Positions 18,296-27,458 of a DNA stretch of 64,000 nt are shown piece by piece. The translations under genes were made by a program, and so were the position numbers. The DNA is from Chryseosolibacter indicum (GTDB lineage Bacteria; Bacteroidota; Bacteroidia; Cytophagales; Cyclobacteriaceae), in contig NZ_JAHESD010000020.1 of assembly GCF_018598585.1 (NCBI RefSeq), positions 1 through 64,000 of the forward strand. The letters are read 5' to 3'. The notes below the pieces were generated by a model, which worked only from the letters and a program-made list of their open reading frames with translations, was not told where the DNA came from and made no database searches. Each line of letters opens with the position of its first letter. The first letter of the stretch is position 1.

Positions 18296-19282
18296 TTAAA
18301 ACATCGTTAATCTCTTCATGCTAATTACAGCAGAACCATTTGCATTTACTGAGTTCACATAAATATATGCACGATATTTACCGTCTTCAGTTTCTACCCA
18401 TGCGCCGCTTTCAGCTTTAAGGTTAATTGCAAAATTAGATGCAGTAGATAAATTAAGATTTCTAAAATCTACCTCATCAACATACACCCCGTATTGAAGA
18501 CGAGCGAGGTGCTGGTCACGAAGGTTCAGCGTTTCAATAATCTTTGTATTGTTATCTACACCTGCAGGTAACGTTACTCCAGGAAGATAAACAGGATCTG
18601 CTGCAGGAGCAACTAATGCGTGATTGAAGTTTTTGCCACCGATACTTCTATATAAGTATACAACATCAATTTTATCAGGCATGGTTGCTGCCTGTGCTGC
18701 ATCATATACTGCCATATCCGCTACAGAAATGTACATAGCTGTTCCATTTACTGCTCTATCCAATGCCATGTCCATATTTGAAATCTCGTATGGCCCCATG
18801 TCATATTTCACAGTTTTTCCGTTAGAATCCTTCGCAGAAAACGTGAAGCTTACCGACTGGCCACGAGCTTCCTCCGGAATAACATAATAGTAACGCAATG
18901 TTGTAGCAAATGTATCTCTGGTGAACGTAACGTTTGTAAAGTTACCTTCTGTGCTGGAAGGAGAAGCAACCTCAATGCCTACATCAGCACCATTGCCTGC
19001 TGTATAATAAGCGAGGTTATCAAACCTTGTATTCGCAGCACCAGGAATAGAAGCTTCAACCTGTGCAGAGGCCAGAGCTCCCAGATCAGGAGGTAGTGCC
19101 ATTGCATAAGCAAACTCGATTCTGTTACCAACGAGGTTTGGACCAATTGTTCTCTTTATACAATCATTCTGAAATTCATTTTTTGGTTGGGGTAGTGAAT
19201 ATTCATCATCCTCACAACCTGTGAGAACAACGAATAACATACCTACAATCGTTACTAGAAAACCTATATTTTTTAATGTCAT
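18296..19282 (-). CDS. DUF4466-like surface lipoprotein of the Sus operon
   Basis: A 328-residue lipoprotein (lipobox LTGCEDDE, Cys near residue 23, acidic +2/+3 residues typical of surface export in Bacteroidota). The body has IEFAYAMALPP near 57, ASAQVEASIPGA, a YYVIPEEARGQSVSFTFSA strand and MGPYEISNMDM. I recognise these as a DUF4466-type domain, seen next to SusD in other PULs. By position, the last gene before the terminator in a SusC-SusD operon, it is probably a surface glycan-binding protein. No catalytic motif seen. Confidence 0.72.
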   Translation of the reverse strand: MTLKNIGFLVTIVGMLFVVLTGCEDDEYSLPQPKNEFQNDCIKRTIGPNLVGNRIEFAYAMALPPDLGALASAQVEASIPGAANTRFDNLAYYTAGNGADVGIEVASPSSTEGNFTNVTFTRDTFATTLRYYYVIPEEARGQSVSFTFSAKDSNGKTVKYDMGPYEISNMDMALDRAVNGTAMYISVADMAVYDAAQAATMPDKIDVVYLYRSIGGKNFNHALVAPAADPVYLPGVTLPAGVDNNTKIIETLNLRDQHLARLQYGVYVDEVDFRNLNLSTASNFAINLKAESGAWVETEDGKYRAYIYVNSVNANGSAVISMKRLTMF

Positions 19283-19293
19283 AACTTTAAAGT

Positions 19294-19698
19294 TTAAGGT
19301 TGTACCGTGATATAGACAGTATAAGTCTTTCTCACTTTACGGTTTCCTGATATAACTGTGTATTGTTTAGGATTTGCAAGGTCTGAGAAATCAACCTTTC
19401 CTGTGATCTTAGGATCCAGTTTTGCATCCGTTACCAACGTAAACTGAGGGTAGAGGTTCTTTAGATCCGTACCAAAAGCAACTTCTACATTAATTGTTTG
19501 AGCCGTTGTGTCTATAGCCGCAGCTTTTGTTCTTACGGTTTGAAAATCTGTACCTAGTAATTCGAAACTACTTACATAACATTCTGACCTCCTGGTTATC
19601 AATAGGCCATCTTCATCAATAGGAAGATCATCAGAGCATCTTGTTGATAAAACCAGAACAAGTGCTACTATTAACGATATCTTAAAATACTTTTTCAT
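19294..19698 (-). CDS. Small DUF5018-like lipoprotein
   Basis: A 134-residue exported protein. The N-terminal hydrophobic segment ends in STRCSDD, a weak lipobox with Arg before Cys, followed by acidic residues. The single domain (SSFELLGTD, INVEVAFGTDLKNLYPQFTLV, GKVDFSDLANPKQYTV, YTVYITV) is the beta-sandwich repeat I associate with DUF5018 and related PUL proteins. It lies between SusD and the DUF4466-like protein with 11-22 bp spacings, so it is co-transcribed. Likely a surface sugar-binding accessory protein. Confidence 0.68.
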   Translation of the reverse strand: MKKYFKISLIVALVLVLSTRCSDDLPIDEDGLLITRRSECYVSSFELLGTDFQTVRTKAAAIDTTAQTINVEVAFGTDLKNLYPQFTLVTDAKLDPKITGKVDFSDLANPKQYTVISGNRKVRKTYTVYITVQP

Positions 19699-19720
19699 AT
19701 TTGAGTTCTCAGTTTAAAAA

Positions 19721-21568
19721 TTACAACCAAGGCTTATTCTGCGTTAAATTGCTATTGCGATCACGTTCGCCTGGCGGAATACGGAATATATAATTCTGCT
19801 GATATGTAAGCTCAACTGTATTGCGATAGTACACATCGCGGTTTGCACCATGGGTATCTCTTGTTTGAATACCATTTCCGTTTGGTGGTCCCCAAACTCT
19901 TTCCAACGCTCTCCATCTTCGCAAATCAAAACCACGATGTCCTTCAGCAACAAGCTCTATGATGCGTTCCTGTTCTATCGCAGAAAAGAGTGCTTCAGGG
20001 CTTGCAGTCATTGCAGCAGTAAGCGGAGGAAGATTACCACGATGGCGGATTTTATTAACCAGGTCAATTGCATCAGCCTGGGGACCAAGAACAGCATTTG
20101 TTGCTTCAGCATACATCAGGTAAACGTCTGCCAGTCTCATAACAGGCCATGCAAAATCACCATCGCTACGTCCTTGCCCTGCATAGTTCCGTACGAATTT
20201 TCTAAATACATAACCAGAGTTAGACCCGTCTGTATTATAAGTTGTATAAGTTACTCCATTAATGGCCACCTTCTGATTCCATGTATTATAAATAAATGGT
20301 ACAAAACCTGTTGATTGAAGTGAGGCCATACCTATACTCATTTCGTAATCCCATTGAATGGAGGATTTCATTCTGTAGTCTCTATTTGCATAGGACAGAG
20401 GATTTACAGCCGAATTAATAGTTGTTCTTGCAGCCGCATTTGTTGTAGGGTTCATTGGAACCAATTTAGGTGCAAACTCACCTGTAGTAGTTAATTGATA
20501 ACGGTCTGCTATTTCGTAGCGGGGAGAAACCCAACACTGGGAGCTTTCATGAGAACGTCCTGAAAAATCCCGCATTAACTCCTCTCCCTGACTTGTACCT
20601 GTTCCTCCATGTGCAAAATTCATAATAAATTCAGCATCGCCATTTGCAGCAGGGAGAAACAAATGATAGTAGTTTGGTAAAGTATCTGGTTCACCCGACC
20701 TGTCCATGTCACCAGGAGTGCCGCCTCTAAACAATATTAAACCATAGTTATCAATTACAGCTTTAAAATCAGCTGCCGCATTTGTATACGCAGTAACTGC
20801 TGCAGCATCATCTTGCGTAAATCCCTCCAACTCGGGCCATCCAAATCTCTTCCATGAAGCCCAATAAAGCTGTAGCTTACCTCTGAACGCCAAGGCTGCA
20901 GGTTTTCCTGCACGACCGATACCAGGTTTTTTTTCCGGAAGCTTGTCAAAAGCATACGTAAAGTCTGCCATGATAGAATCTTTCACTACAGCAATGGGAG
21001 TGCGTTCAATGGATGCCACCTCATCATTATCATTAACTACCTTATTGATATAAGGCACATCACCCCACATGGAGATAAGACGAAAGTACACCATACCCCT
21101 TAGTAGACGAGCCTCTCCAACGATGGTTTCAAGTCTTTTTCTTACCTCTGCATTAGAAGTTGTTGTCAACAACTTCCGTGTGTTTTCAATAACATAATTG
21201 GTTCGGTTTACACCTCCGTAAAGGTATCGGAAATACTTGTCAAATGAAGAACCATAACCTGATGGGTTATAGTTGCCATTATGATAAGCATCTCCTAACC
21301 GGAGATTACCATCTGTTGCGCTTGTACCTCTTACGCGCGTATACTCTCCGTGGCCATCAAAATAATAATCACGGTCAAAAAGAGGCCTTACACTTGAGTA
21401 TGCACCCATTAAGGCAGCCGCAGCATCATTTTCATTTTTCCAGAAAACTTCAACCAAAGGCTCTGTCGTAGGTTTTTGATCGAGAAGGTCTTCTGAACAA
21501 GAAGCAGGAAAGAGCATTAGCGTACTTAATGTAGCAAATACTCCTATATTAAAAATTAATTTTTTCAT
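19721..21568 (-). CDS. SusD/RagB-family glycan-binding lipoprotein (PUL)
   Basis: A 615-residue lipoprotein (LFPASCSEDLL, Cys near 24). It has the SusD TPR-like core: GGVNRTNYVIENTRK, GEARLLRGMVYFRL near 150, WPVMRLADVYLMYAEA and a C-terminal ERIIELVAEGHRGFDLRRW. SusD proteins sit on the outer surface as the lid of the SusC transporter and deliver oligosaccharides to it. At 15 bp downstream of susC-like and 22 bp upstream of the DUF5018-like gene it is clearly in the same operon. Ligand not predictable. Confidence 0.95.
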   Translation of the reverse strand: MKKLIFNIGVFATLSTLMLFPASCSEDLLDQKPTTEPLVEVFWKNENDAAAALMGAYSSVRPLFDRDYYFDGHGEYTRVRGTSATDGNLRLGDAYHNGNYNPSGYGSSFDKYFRYLYGGVNRTNYVIENTRKLLTTTSNAEVRKRLETIVGEARLLRGMVYFRLISMWGDVPYINKVVNDNDEVASIERTPIAVVKDSIMADFTYAFDKLPEKKPGIGRAGKPAALAFRGKLQLYWASWKRFGWPELEGFTQDDAAAVTAYTNAAADFKAVIDNYGLILFRGGTPGDMDRSGEPDTLPNYYHLFLPAANGDAEFIMNFAHGGTGTSQGEELMRDFSGRSHESSQCWVSPRYEIADRYQLTTTGEFAPKLVPMNPTTNAAARTTINSAVNPLSYANRDYRMKSSIQWDYEMSIGMASLQSTGFVPFIYNTWNQKVAINGVTYTTYNTDGSNSGYVFRKFVRNYAGQGRSDGDFAWPVMRLADVYLMYAEATNAVLGPQADAIDLVNKIRHRGNLPPLTAAMTASPEALFSAIEQERIIELVAEGHRGFDLRRWRALERVWGPPNGNGIQTRDTHGANRDVYYRNTVELTYQQNYIFRIPPGERDRNSNLTQNKPWL

Positions 21569-21583
21569 ACTTAAAAGTGATCT

Positions 21584-24500
21584 TTAGATACCAATGTTAA
21601 TTCCAATAGCATAAGATTTGGTCAAAGGATAGGCATCACTTCTATTGCCTATTTTTTCAGGATCAAGACCACGGTATCCTGTAATTGTCGCGATGTTTTC
21701 CGCTGAAGCATAAATCCTCGCATTGGCCACACGAATTCTGCTAAGCACATTTGAAGGAATTCTATATCCAAGTTGAATGTTTTTCACACGCAGGTAACTC
21801 ATGTCATCCAGCCAGAAAGTAGACTCCTCTCTGTTTGCGTTACCACTTAAACGAGGCCACTCACCATTTCTGTTATCCCAGTTCCATGGATTATTCCAAT
21901 GGTCCCATGTTGAAGCATAACGTTGCGTTGGAAAACTTACGTTGTTGTAATTATTCAACCAATGATCTTTTCGTCCTGTAGCGCCTTGAAGTAAGAAGGT
22001 AAGATCAAATCCTCTCCATGCAACGTTACCAGTTAAACCAAAGTTTGTTGTTGGTCTGTCGCGTTGTACATTCTTATACGCCTTTCTGTCATTACCATCA
22101 ATTCTACCATCACCATTTAAATCCTCGCGTAAGATATCGCCAGGAGACGCCCCCTGAGGAGTAGCGTTATAAACGTCTTGCCAGGTTTGCGCTATACCAC
22201 TGGCAACATAGCTGTACACATAGTTATAAGGCATTCCAACAAAAATATTATTACCAGAGTAAGTAGTTCCTCTTCCCACAAACTCACTCCAGTTTTCAAT
22301 GGTGTTTGCATTATACGAAGCATTCAAATTAACAGAATAAGAAATTTCTCCTATTTGATCACGCCACGTAAAATTACCTTCTATACCTCTGTTGCGCATA
22401 TCTCCTATGTTAGCACGAGGTGCATCGTATGCGCCTCCCAGGAAAACAGACATTTGAGAAGGGAGAAGCATTCCCTTTGTCTTTCTATCATAGAAGTCAA
22501 ATTCTGTAGTAAGACGGTTGTTAAGGAAACCGAGCTCAAGTCCGACGTTTAACACTTGTGTCTCTTCCCAAGTAAGATCTTCATTGATCATTTTCCTATA
22601 TACCAAGCCTTTTGTTACATAACTACCATTCATATAATGGCCTCCTGAAAGAACATCTTGTTGCTCATACCGTTGAACACCACTGTTGTTACCTAAGCCA
22701 CCAAAAGAAGCGCGAAGTTTCCCGTTGCTAAGCCATCCTTCACTAGCCATAAAGTTTTCTTCTGAAAAGCGCCAGCCTACAGCAACAGAAGGAAAGAATC
22801 CGTACTGGTGTCCTTTTAAGAATTTAGATGATCCATCGTAACGGAAGCTTGCTTCTAATAGATACTTATCAAAAGCAGAATAATTTATACGACCGATGTA
22901 TGACCGAAGACCTTCTTCATTTGAATTACCTTCTGTAACCTGAACCTGAGGAAGGGCTGCGTCTATTTCATGAAGAGATGGATGAAGTCTGTCATTCCTT
23001 GATGTTAATTGATAACGGTTATACCAATACTCCTCACTGTAAACTACTAAAGCAGATAAATTATGATTCTCAGCCAATTTCGTGTTGTAACTAATTCGGC
23101 CTTGCAATTGCGTCTTATAACCAGTGTTGGTATAGTTTGCAATACCTGCATTGTCTCCTACATAAACCCTTGAACCAAATGCATTCGCCTGAAAATTATA
23201 AGCACGGTTGGGCATTGGAGCTAGGTAGCGAAACTGATTGTAGTAATTTAATGCATAGTCAAGGCGAGCTGTTAGTCCTTTTATAGGTGACCAGTCAATG
23301 AAAATATTAGGATTTATCTCCTGGCGATTTTGCTCATTAATGTTATTCATGTAAACCGAATACGGATTATATGCCTGAACATCTTCACCGTAAGACATTA
23401 CGCCGCCGTAGTAACCAGACACAGGATTGTAGGGAGTAATACCAGGAATAGCGTACTGCATATCAAAACCTGCTGTATTGGTTGGATCATCATCTGTAAA
23501 ACCATCTTCAAGTGAATATGTGAACTTTGACCAGTTACCATTGAACCTGATCCCCACGTTCATGTTCTCGCGAAGCTTATAATCGTAATTAAACCTGGTG
23601 TTGTAGCGAGAGAAGTCGTTGTTGATTTGTATACCGTCCTGATCGAGGTATCCAACTGAAATAAAGAAATTCGATTTATCGTTTCCACCTGATGCTGATA
23701 AGTTATGATTCATGATCTTTCCATCACGCACAATGATATCCCACCAGTCAGTATTAGGAAAACGTAATGGATCAACCATCCCCATGGCCATCCATTGATC
23801 TATGGTACCATTTTTAAAGATAAAGTTCGATGGAAGGGTATTTACGGCTGCAGCACGCTGATGAAGGGTAAGCGTACGCGGGTAGTTGGCTAAGAAATCA
23901 TAAGACTTTACTGGCTCTTCAATAGCATAGGAGCCAGTATAATTAATCTGTGTCTTTTGCATTCCTTTTCCTGATTTTGTAGTAATCAGTACAACACCGT
24001 TAGCACCACGTGAACCATATACGGAAGCTGATGCTGCATCTTTGAGTACCGAAATGCTCTCAATATCATTAAAGTTTAAGCGGTTAATGTCTACATCAGG
24101 CATACCATCTACGACAATAAGTGGCCCGCTATTATTCACGGAACCGAGACCGCGGATGAGTAGTGAGGCATTGTTATTACCTGCCATACCCGAAGACTGA
24201 GTAGCAGTTAAGCCCGGAACAAGACCTGTAAGTCCAGAAGAAACGTTAGTTAAAGCGCGGCCTGTGATCTTCTCATCTATCTTTACAGCAGAAACAGCAC
24301 CCGTAACGTTAACTTTTTCCTGGGTACCGTAACCTACAACAACAACTTCGTTTAATGTTTGAATATCTGGGGTTAGTGAAATATCTACAACAGTTCTGTC
24401 TCCAACAGGGATTTCTTCCGTTACGTGGCCAATGTAACTGAAAACAAGTACACCATCAGCAGGGACAGAAATGGAGAACTTTCCTTCAACATCTGTAATG

Positions 24501-24676
24501 GTACCTATGGTAGAACCTTTTACAACAACGTTTACCCCTGGAATTGGGTCTACTCCATCAGGGGAAGTGACACGCCCTGTTACGGTCGTCTGCGCTCGTG
24601 CGCTATTGGAGATCCCCACCACTATCAGTAGCAGAGCCAATAACTGACAAAGCTTTTTCTTGTACAATTTTTTCAT
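21584..24676 (-). CDS. SusC/RagA-family TonB-dependent outer-membrane transporter (PUL)
   Basis: A 1030-residue protein with a signal peptide (LLALLLIVVGISNSARAQ). Next come a carboxypeptidase-D-like domain (TVTGRVTSPDG to VEGKFSISVP), a TonB-box-like TLNEVVVVGYGTQ near 108-121, and a plug with SLLIRGLGSV, VDGMPDVDINRLN and VLKDAASASVYGSRGANGV. A 22-strand barrel follows, ending in a short aromatic-poor strand KSYAIGINIGI. No STN domain, so it is a plain importer, not a FecR-type signaller. It imports oligosaccharides captured by SusD. A 278-bp leader with several inverted repeats lies upstream. Confidence 0.96.
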   Translation of the reverse strand: MKKLYKKKLCQLLALLLIVVGISNSARAQTTVTGRVTSPDGVDPIPGVNVVVKGSTIGTITDVEGKFSISVPADGVLVFSYIGHVTEEIPVGDRTVVDISLTPDIQTLNEVVVVGYGTQEKVNVTGAVSAVKIDEKITGRALTNVSSGLTGLVPGLTATQSSGMAGNNNASLLIRGLGSVNNSGPLIVVDGMPDVDINRLNFNDIESISVLKDAASASVYGSRGANGVVLITTKSGKGMQKTQINYTGSYAIEEPVKSYDFLANYPRTLTLHQRAAAVNTLPSNFIFKNGTIDQWMAMGMVDPLRFPNTDWWDIIVRDGKIMNHNLSASGGNDKSNFFISVGYLDQDGIQINNDFSRYNTRFNYDYKLRENMNVGIRFNGNWSKFTYSLEDGFTDDDPTNTAGFDMQYAIPGITPYNPVSGYYGGVMSYGEDVQAYNPYSVYMNNINEQNRQEINPNIFIDWSPIKGLTARLDYALNYYNQFRYLAPMPNRAYNFQANAFGSRVYVGDNAGIANYTNTGYKTQLQGRISYNTKLAENHNLSALVVYSEEYWYNRYQLTSRNDRLHPSLHEIDAALPQVQVTEGNSNEEGLRSYIGRINYSAFDKYLLEASFRYDGSSKFLKGHQYGFFPSVAVGWRFSEENFMASEGWLSNGKLRASFGGLGNNSGVQRYEQQDVLSGGHYMNGSYVTKGLVYRKMINEDLTWEETQVLNVGLELGFLNNRLTTEFDFYDRKTKGMLLPSQMSVFLGGAYDAPRANIGDMRNRGIEGNFTWRDQIGEISYSVNLNASYNANTIENWSEFVGRGTTYSGNNIFVGMPYNYVYSYVASGIAQTWQDVYNATPQGASPGDILREDLNGDGRIDGNDRKAYKNVQRDRPTTNFGLTGNVAWRGFDLTFLLQGATGRKDHWLNNYNNVSFPTQRYASTWDHWNNPWNWDNRNGEWPRLSGNANREESTFWLDDMSYLRVKNIQLGYRIPSNVLSRIRVANARIYASAENIATITGYRGLDPEKIGNRSDAYPLTKSYAIGINIGI

Positions 24677-24709
24677 GAATGGTTTGAGTTTAGATAATTA
24701 AAAAGCCTC

Positions 24710-24731
24710 CAGGTATTTATAGCAGTACCTG
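24710..24731 (-). promoter_or_regulatory. Leader hairpin upstream of the SusC start
   Basis: On the minus strand CAGGTA and TACCTG are separated by 10 nt, followed by GGAGGCTTTTTAATT, within 60 bp of the SusC start codon. It could be an attenuator-like or translation-modulating hairpin. The stem is short (6 bp), so this is tentative. Confidence 0.35.
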
Positions 24732-24737
24732 ATACTC

Positions 24738-24823
24738 CCTTAATAAGGAAGCATACAAGCTTACCAGTATTTCAATTAGTAAGACGTCGAAAACCATTGC
24801 ATACCTTACAAGAATTAGTAAGG
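24738..24823. promoter_or_regulatory. Cluster of inverted repeats upstream of SusC, candidate operator region
   Basis: Three dyads lie here: CCTTAATAAGG (24738-24748, perfect 11-mer), CTTAC...GTAAG (24760-24783) and CCTTAC...GTAAGG (24804-24823). The last two share the direct repeat AATTAGTAAG, 39 bp apart. A related TTACTAACG sits just upstream of the lacI-like gene near 32283. A regulator dimer such as the PUL's LacI protein could bind here. Neither dyad matches the classic contiguous LacI-family operator, so the assignment is uncertain. Confidence 0.4.
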
Positions 24824-24954
24824 ACATTAAAAAAAAATTAAAACCAGTTAATGAATAATACCCTTAACGTATTCGTCGACCTCAAACGCAGATAAACGTG
24901 GCTTTTTTCGAAATTCTGTAAAAGCTTTAAGATATCTTATCGCAATAAATAGTG

Positions 24955-27408
24955 TTACAACGTTATAAATGCAGTTAATAAATCTTCACCCCTTACACTT
25001 ATTACACTTTTTCCTTTACTTCTTACTTTTATTATAGCGCGGCCGTTGTAAAGTTGCACATAATTAGAACCTGAAGATGTGCCTTGATTGTCTATTAGTT
25101 CTCCATCACCAGTTATTGAAAATCTCACAAAATTCATAGCATCCAGGCAGAGCACGCCTTTTTTATCGATTACTTTTGCCTGAATTGTAGTGATTCCATT
25201 ATCCTCCCCAACCTTTTCAATTACAAGTTGCGAAGGCCGATCCCATTTCTCAATCTGATAAATAAAAGTTATTTCATCCTCTACCTTAATCTTACCCTTC
25301 CTAGCCACAACATTTATTTTGTTCTCGCCTTCATTAAACCTTAATAACCATCGCAAACCTGCTGCGGGAAAATCCTGGCTGTTTCTCTTTTTAATACCAA
25401 AAGACTTTCCATTCAGAAACAACTCTACTTCATCGCAATTGGAATATACCTTTACCATCTTCTCTTCGTCTTTTTCTCCCCAACGTACCGGCCAACTGTG
25501 CCCATAAATATGGACCATGGGTTTTTCCGTCCACCATGATTGAAAAACATAATACGACTCTTTCTTGGTAAAGTCTCTTTCTACTACTCCTTTCTGATTC
25601 ATGTAAGGAACAGGATTGTCAGGACGAACAGGTGTAGAAAAATCTTTGAAAGGCCAGTAAGCAGTACCTGTTAACCAGGGCATGGTTTCCTGTTCTTTTA
25701 AATGCCAGTCAATAAGATTGCAGATGTAAGATTCACTCCAATCGCCATCTTTAGATACACGGGCAGAGCCACCAAACAACGAAGCATCACCCGCACGTTC
25801 GTCTGCACCTTTACCTGTCAACACTTTACTTAGTATCTGATCTGGATTTTCTGAGTGTCGCCTGGCGTGGCTATCACCTCCCCATTCTACATGGATAAAG
25901 TGTTTTACCTTGTCTTTTTCGGCTTCTGAAACTGATTTGTATTCCGTGTAAATTCCGCGATACCAACCAGCCCAGATGGAAGGTGAATACACATCAACAA
26001 TGTCTTTACAAAAATCGCATCGGCGTATGGCTGTTTTTCTTGAGGGATCAAGCTGATGAGAAAGATCATTAAGCTCCTTCATAAACGTCCTGATCTTCTC
26101 TTTATCAAATTCCGGAAAATCTCCCGGCCAGTCGTTTTCATTTCCAAGTCCCCATATAATAATGGAAGGATGGTTGTAGTGTTGCTCGATCATGTTTGCG
26201 AGCATGGTACGTGCCTGAGCTTTATATACATCACCACCAAGTCCTCCCCTGCACCATGGAATTTCTTCCCACACAAGAATACCGAGGCTATCACAAAGGT
26301 TTAACACAATCCGCGATTGCTGATAATGGCCAAGCCTGATAAAGTTTACACCCATCTCTTTCATCATCACCATCTCTTTACTGATCATCTCCTCCGTCAT
26401 TGCGGCACCTACGCCTGCATGATCTTCATGACGGTGCGTGCCCCTCAGCAAAAGTCTTTTGCCATTGAGCATGAAGGGGCCCTTTTCTACGAATACAAAA
26501 TTTCGAAAACCAACCTTTTCGGTATACGTACTTTCTGTTTCTCCTACCTTAAAAGATATCTGTACGGTATATAACTTTGGAAGTGTAGTAGACCACAACA
26601 CTGGCTTCTTAAGATCAAAGGATACCAGCTCTTGTGTACCTGATATCGAACTCAAGGCAACGTTCTGTTGTTTCACTACTTTTCCTGACGGATCTATTAA
26701 TGTAACAGAAACATCGGCTTTTGAAACATTAGCCGGATTAGCGAAGCGCGCCTTCACGTTAATGCTACCCGTCTTTCCATCCTTGTCCGTTTGTGCAAAT
26801 GCAAAGATCTTATCAGGATAAACGGAAGGTGTGTATACCAGATTAAGGTAGCGATAGATACCACCATACAAATTGAAGTCAGACAAATCAGATGGGATCA
26901 TTTCCAAATCACGAGAGTTGTCTGTACGTATGGACAAAGGAATTTTTCCCTTAAACTGCTTTTGATAAGCCTCAGTTTTCTGGAATGCAGCAACAGCATC
27001 GGTGATGTCTACTGTCCATTCATCATAGCCACCTACGTGCTCTCCTACTTTTGTTGTATAAATATATACCTGTGTTTTTTGTCCGGCTCCTTCAAAGTGA
27101 AGCAGGGTGCGGCCATTAACGTAAGGATTGTTAACCGATAACGATGTTCTGTACCAGGCAGGTCCCTGATAATAATTAATATCAGGATCAACGGCATCAA
27201 TAGCGTTAACACAATGAGGCAAGGAAACAGAATCCCAGAGAGGCACACTTTCGGGTGCTCCCTTTCCTACGGGGCGAACCGCCTCCCAGATACCGCCCAG
27301 GTCTTGCTTCAAAAATTGCCAATGGTCATTAAGGCGAATATTTTGCTGGCCAAACGCCACCGAGCACAACGCAGTAATAACAATTATAAAAGAAAGGGTT
27401 CGCTTCAT
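24955..27408 (-). CDS. Glycoside hydrolase family 2 enzyme, secreted
   Basis: An 817-residue protein. The start at 27408 (MKRTLSFIIVITALCSVAFGQ) gives a good signal peptide; an upstream in-frame ATG at 27444 is unlikely. Domain order is GH2 jelly-roll (about 25-190, HFEGAGQKTQVYI), Ig-like domain, TIM barrel (about 290-590), then C-terminal Ig-like domains. The acid/base Glu is in GLGNENDWPGDF and the nucleophile Glu in HVEWGGDSHARR. GH2 covers beta-galactosidases, beta-glucuronidases, beta-mannosidases and others. Motifs here do not decide between them, though the uronate theme of the locus makes a glucuronidase or galactosidase plausible. It is the last gene of the GH88-DUF4861-lyase-GH2 run. 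Confidence 0.9.
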   Translation of the reverse strand: MKRTLSFIIVITALCSVAFGQQNIRLNDHWQFLKQDLGGIWEAVRPVGKGAPESVPLWDSVSLPHCVNAIDAVDPDINYYQGPAWYRTSLSVNNPYVNGRTLLHFEGAGQKTQVYIYTTKVGEHVGGYDEWTVDITDAVAAFQKTEAYQKQFKGKIPLSIRTDNSRDLEMIPSDLSDFNLYGGIYRYLNLVYTPSVYPDKIFAFAQTDKDGKTGSINVKARFANPANVSKADVSVTLIDPSGKVVKQQNVALSSISGTQELVSFDLKKPVLWSTTLPKLYTVQISFKVGETESTYTEKVGFRNFVFVEKGPFMLNGKRLLLRGTHRHEDHAGVGAAMTEEMISKEMVMMKEMGVNFIRLGHYQQSRIVLNLCDSLGILVWEEIPWCRGGLGGDVYKAQARTMLANMIEQHYNHPSIIIWGLGNENDWPGDFPEFDKEKIRTFMKELNDLSHQLDPSRKTAIRRCDFCKDIVDVYSPSIWAGWYRGIYTEYKSVSEAEKDKVKHFIHVEWGGDSHARRHSENPDQILSKVLTGKGADERAGDASLFGGSARVSKDGDWSESYICNLIDWHLKEQETMPWLTGTAYWPFKDFSTPVRPDNPVPYMNQKGVVERDFTKKESYYVFQSWWTEKPMVHIYGHSWPVRWGEKDEEKMVKVYSNCDEVELFLNGKSFGIKKRNSQDFPAAGLRWLLRFNEGENKINVVARKGKIKVEDEITFIYQIEKWDRPSQLVIEKVGEDNGITTIQAKVIDKKGVLCLDAMNFVRFSITGDGELIDNQGTSSGSNYVQLYNGRAIIKVRSKGKSVISVRGEDLLTAFITL

Positions 27409-27458
27409 TATTATGTTCAACTTTATAATTGTGTTGTTATCCATTTAGCTAAAACAAA

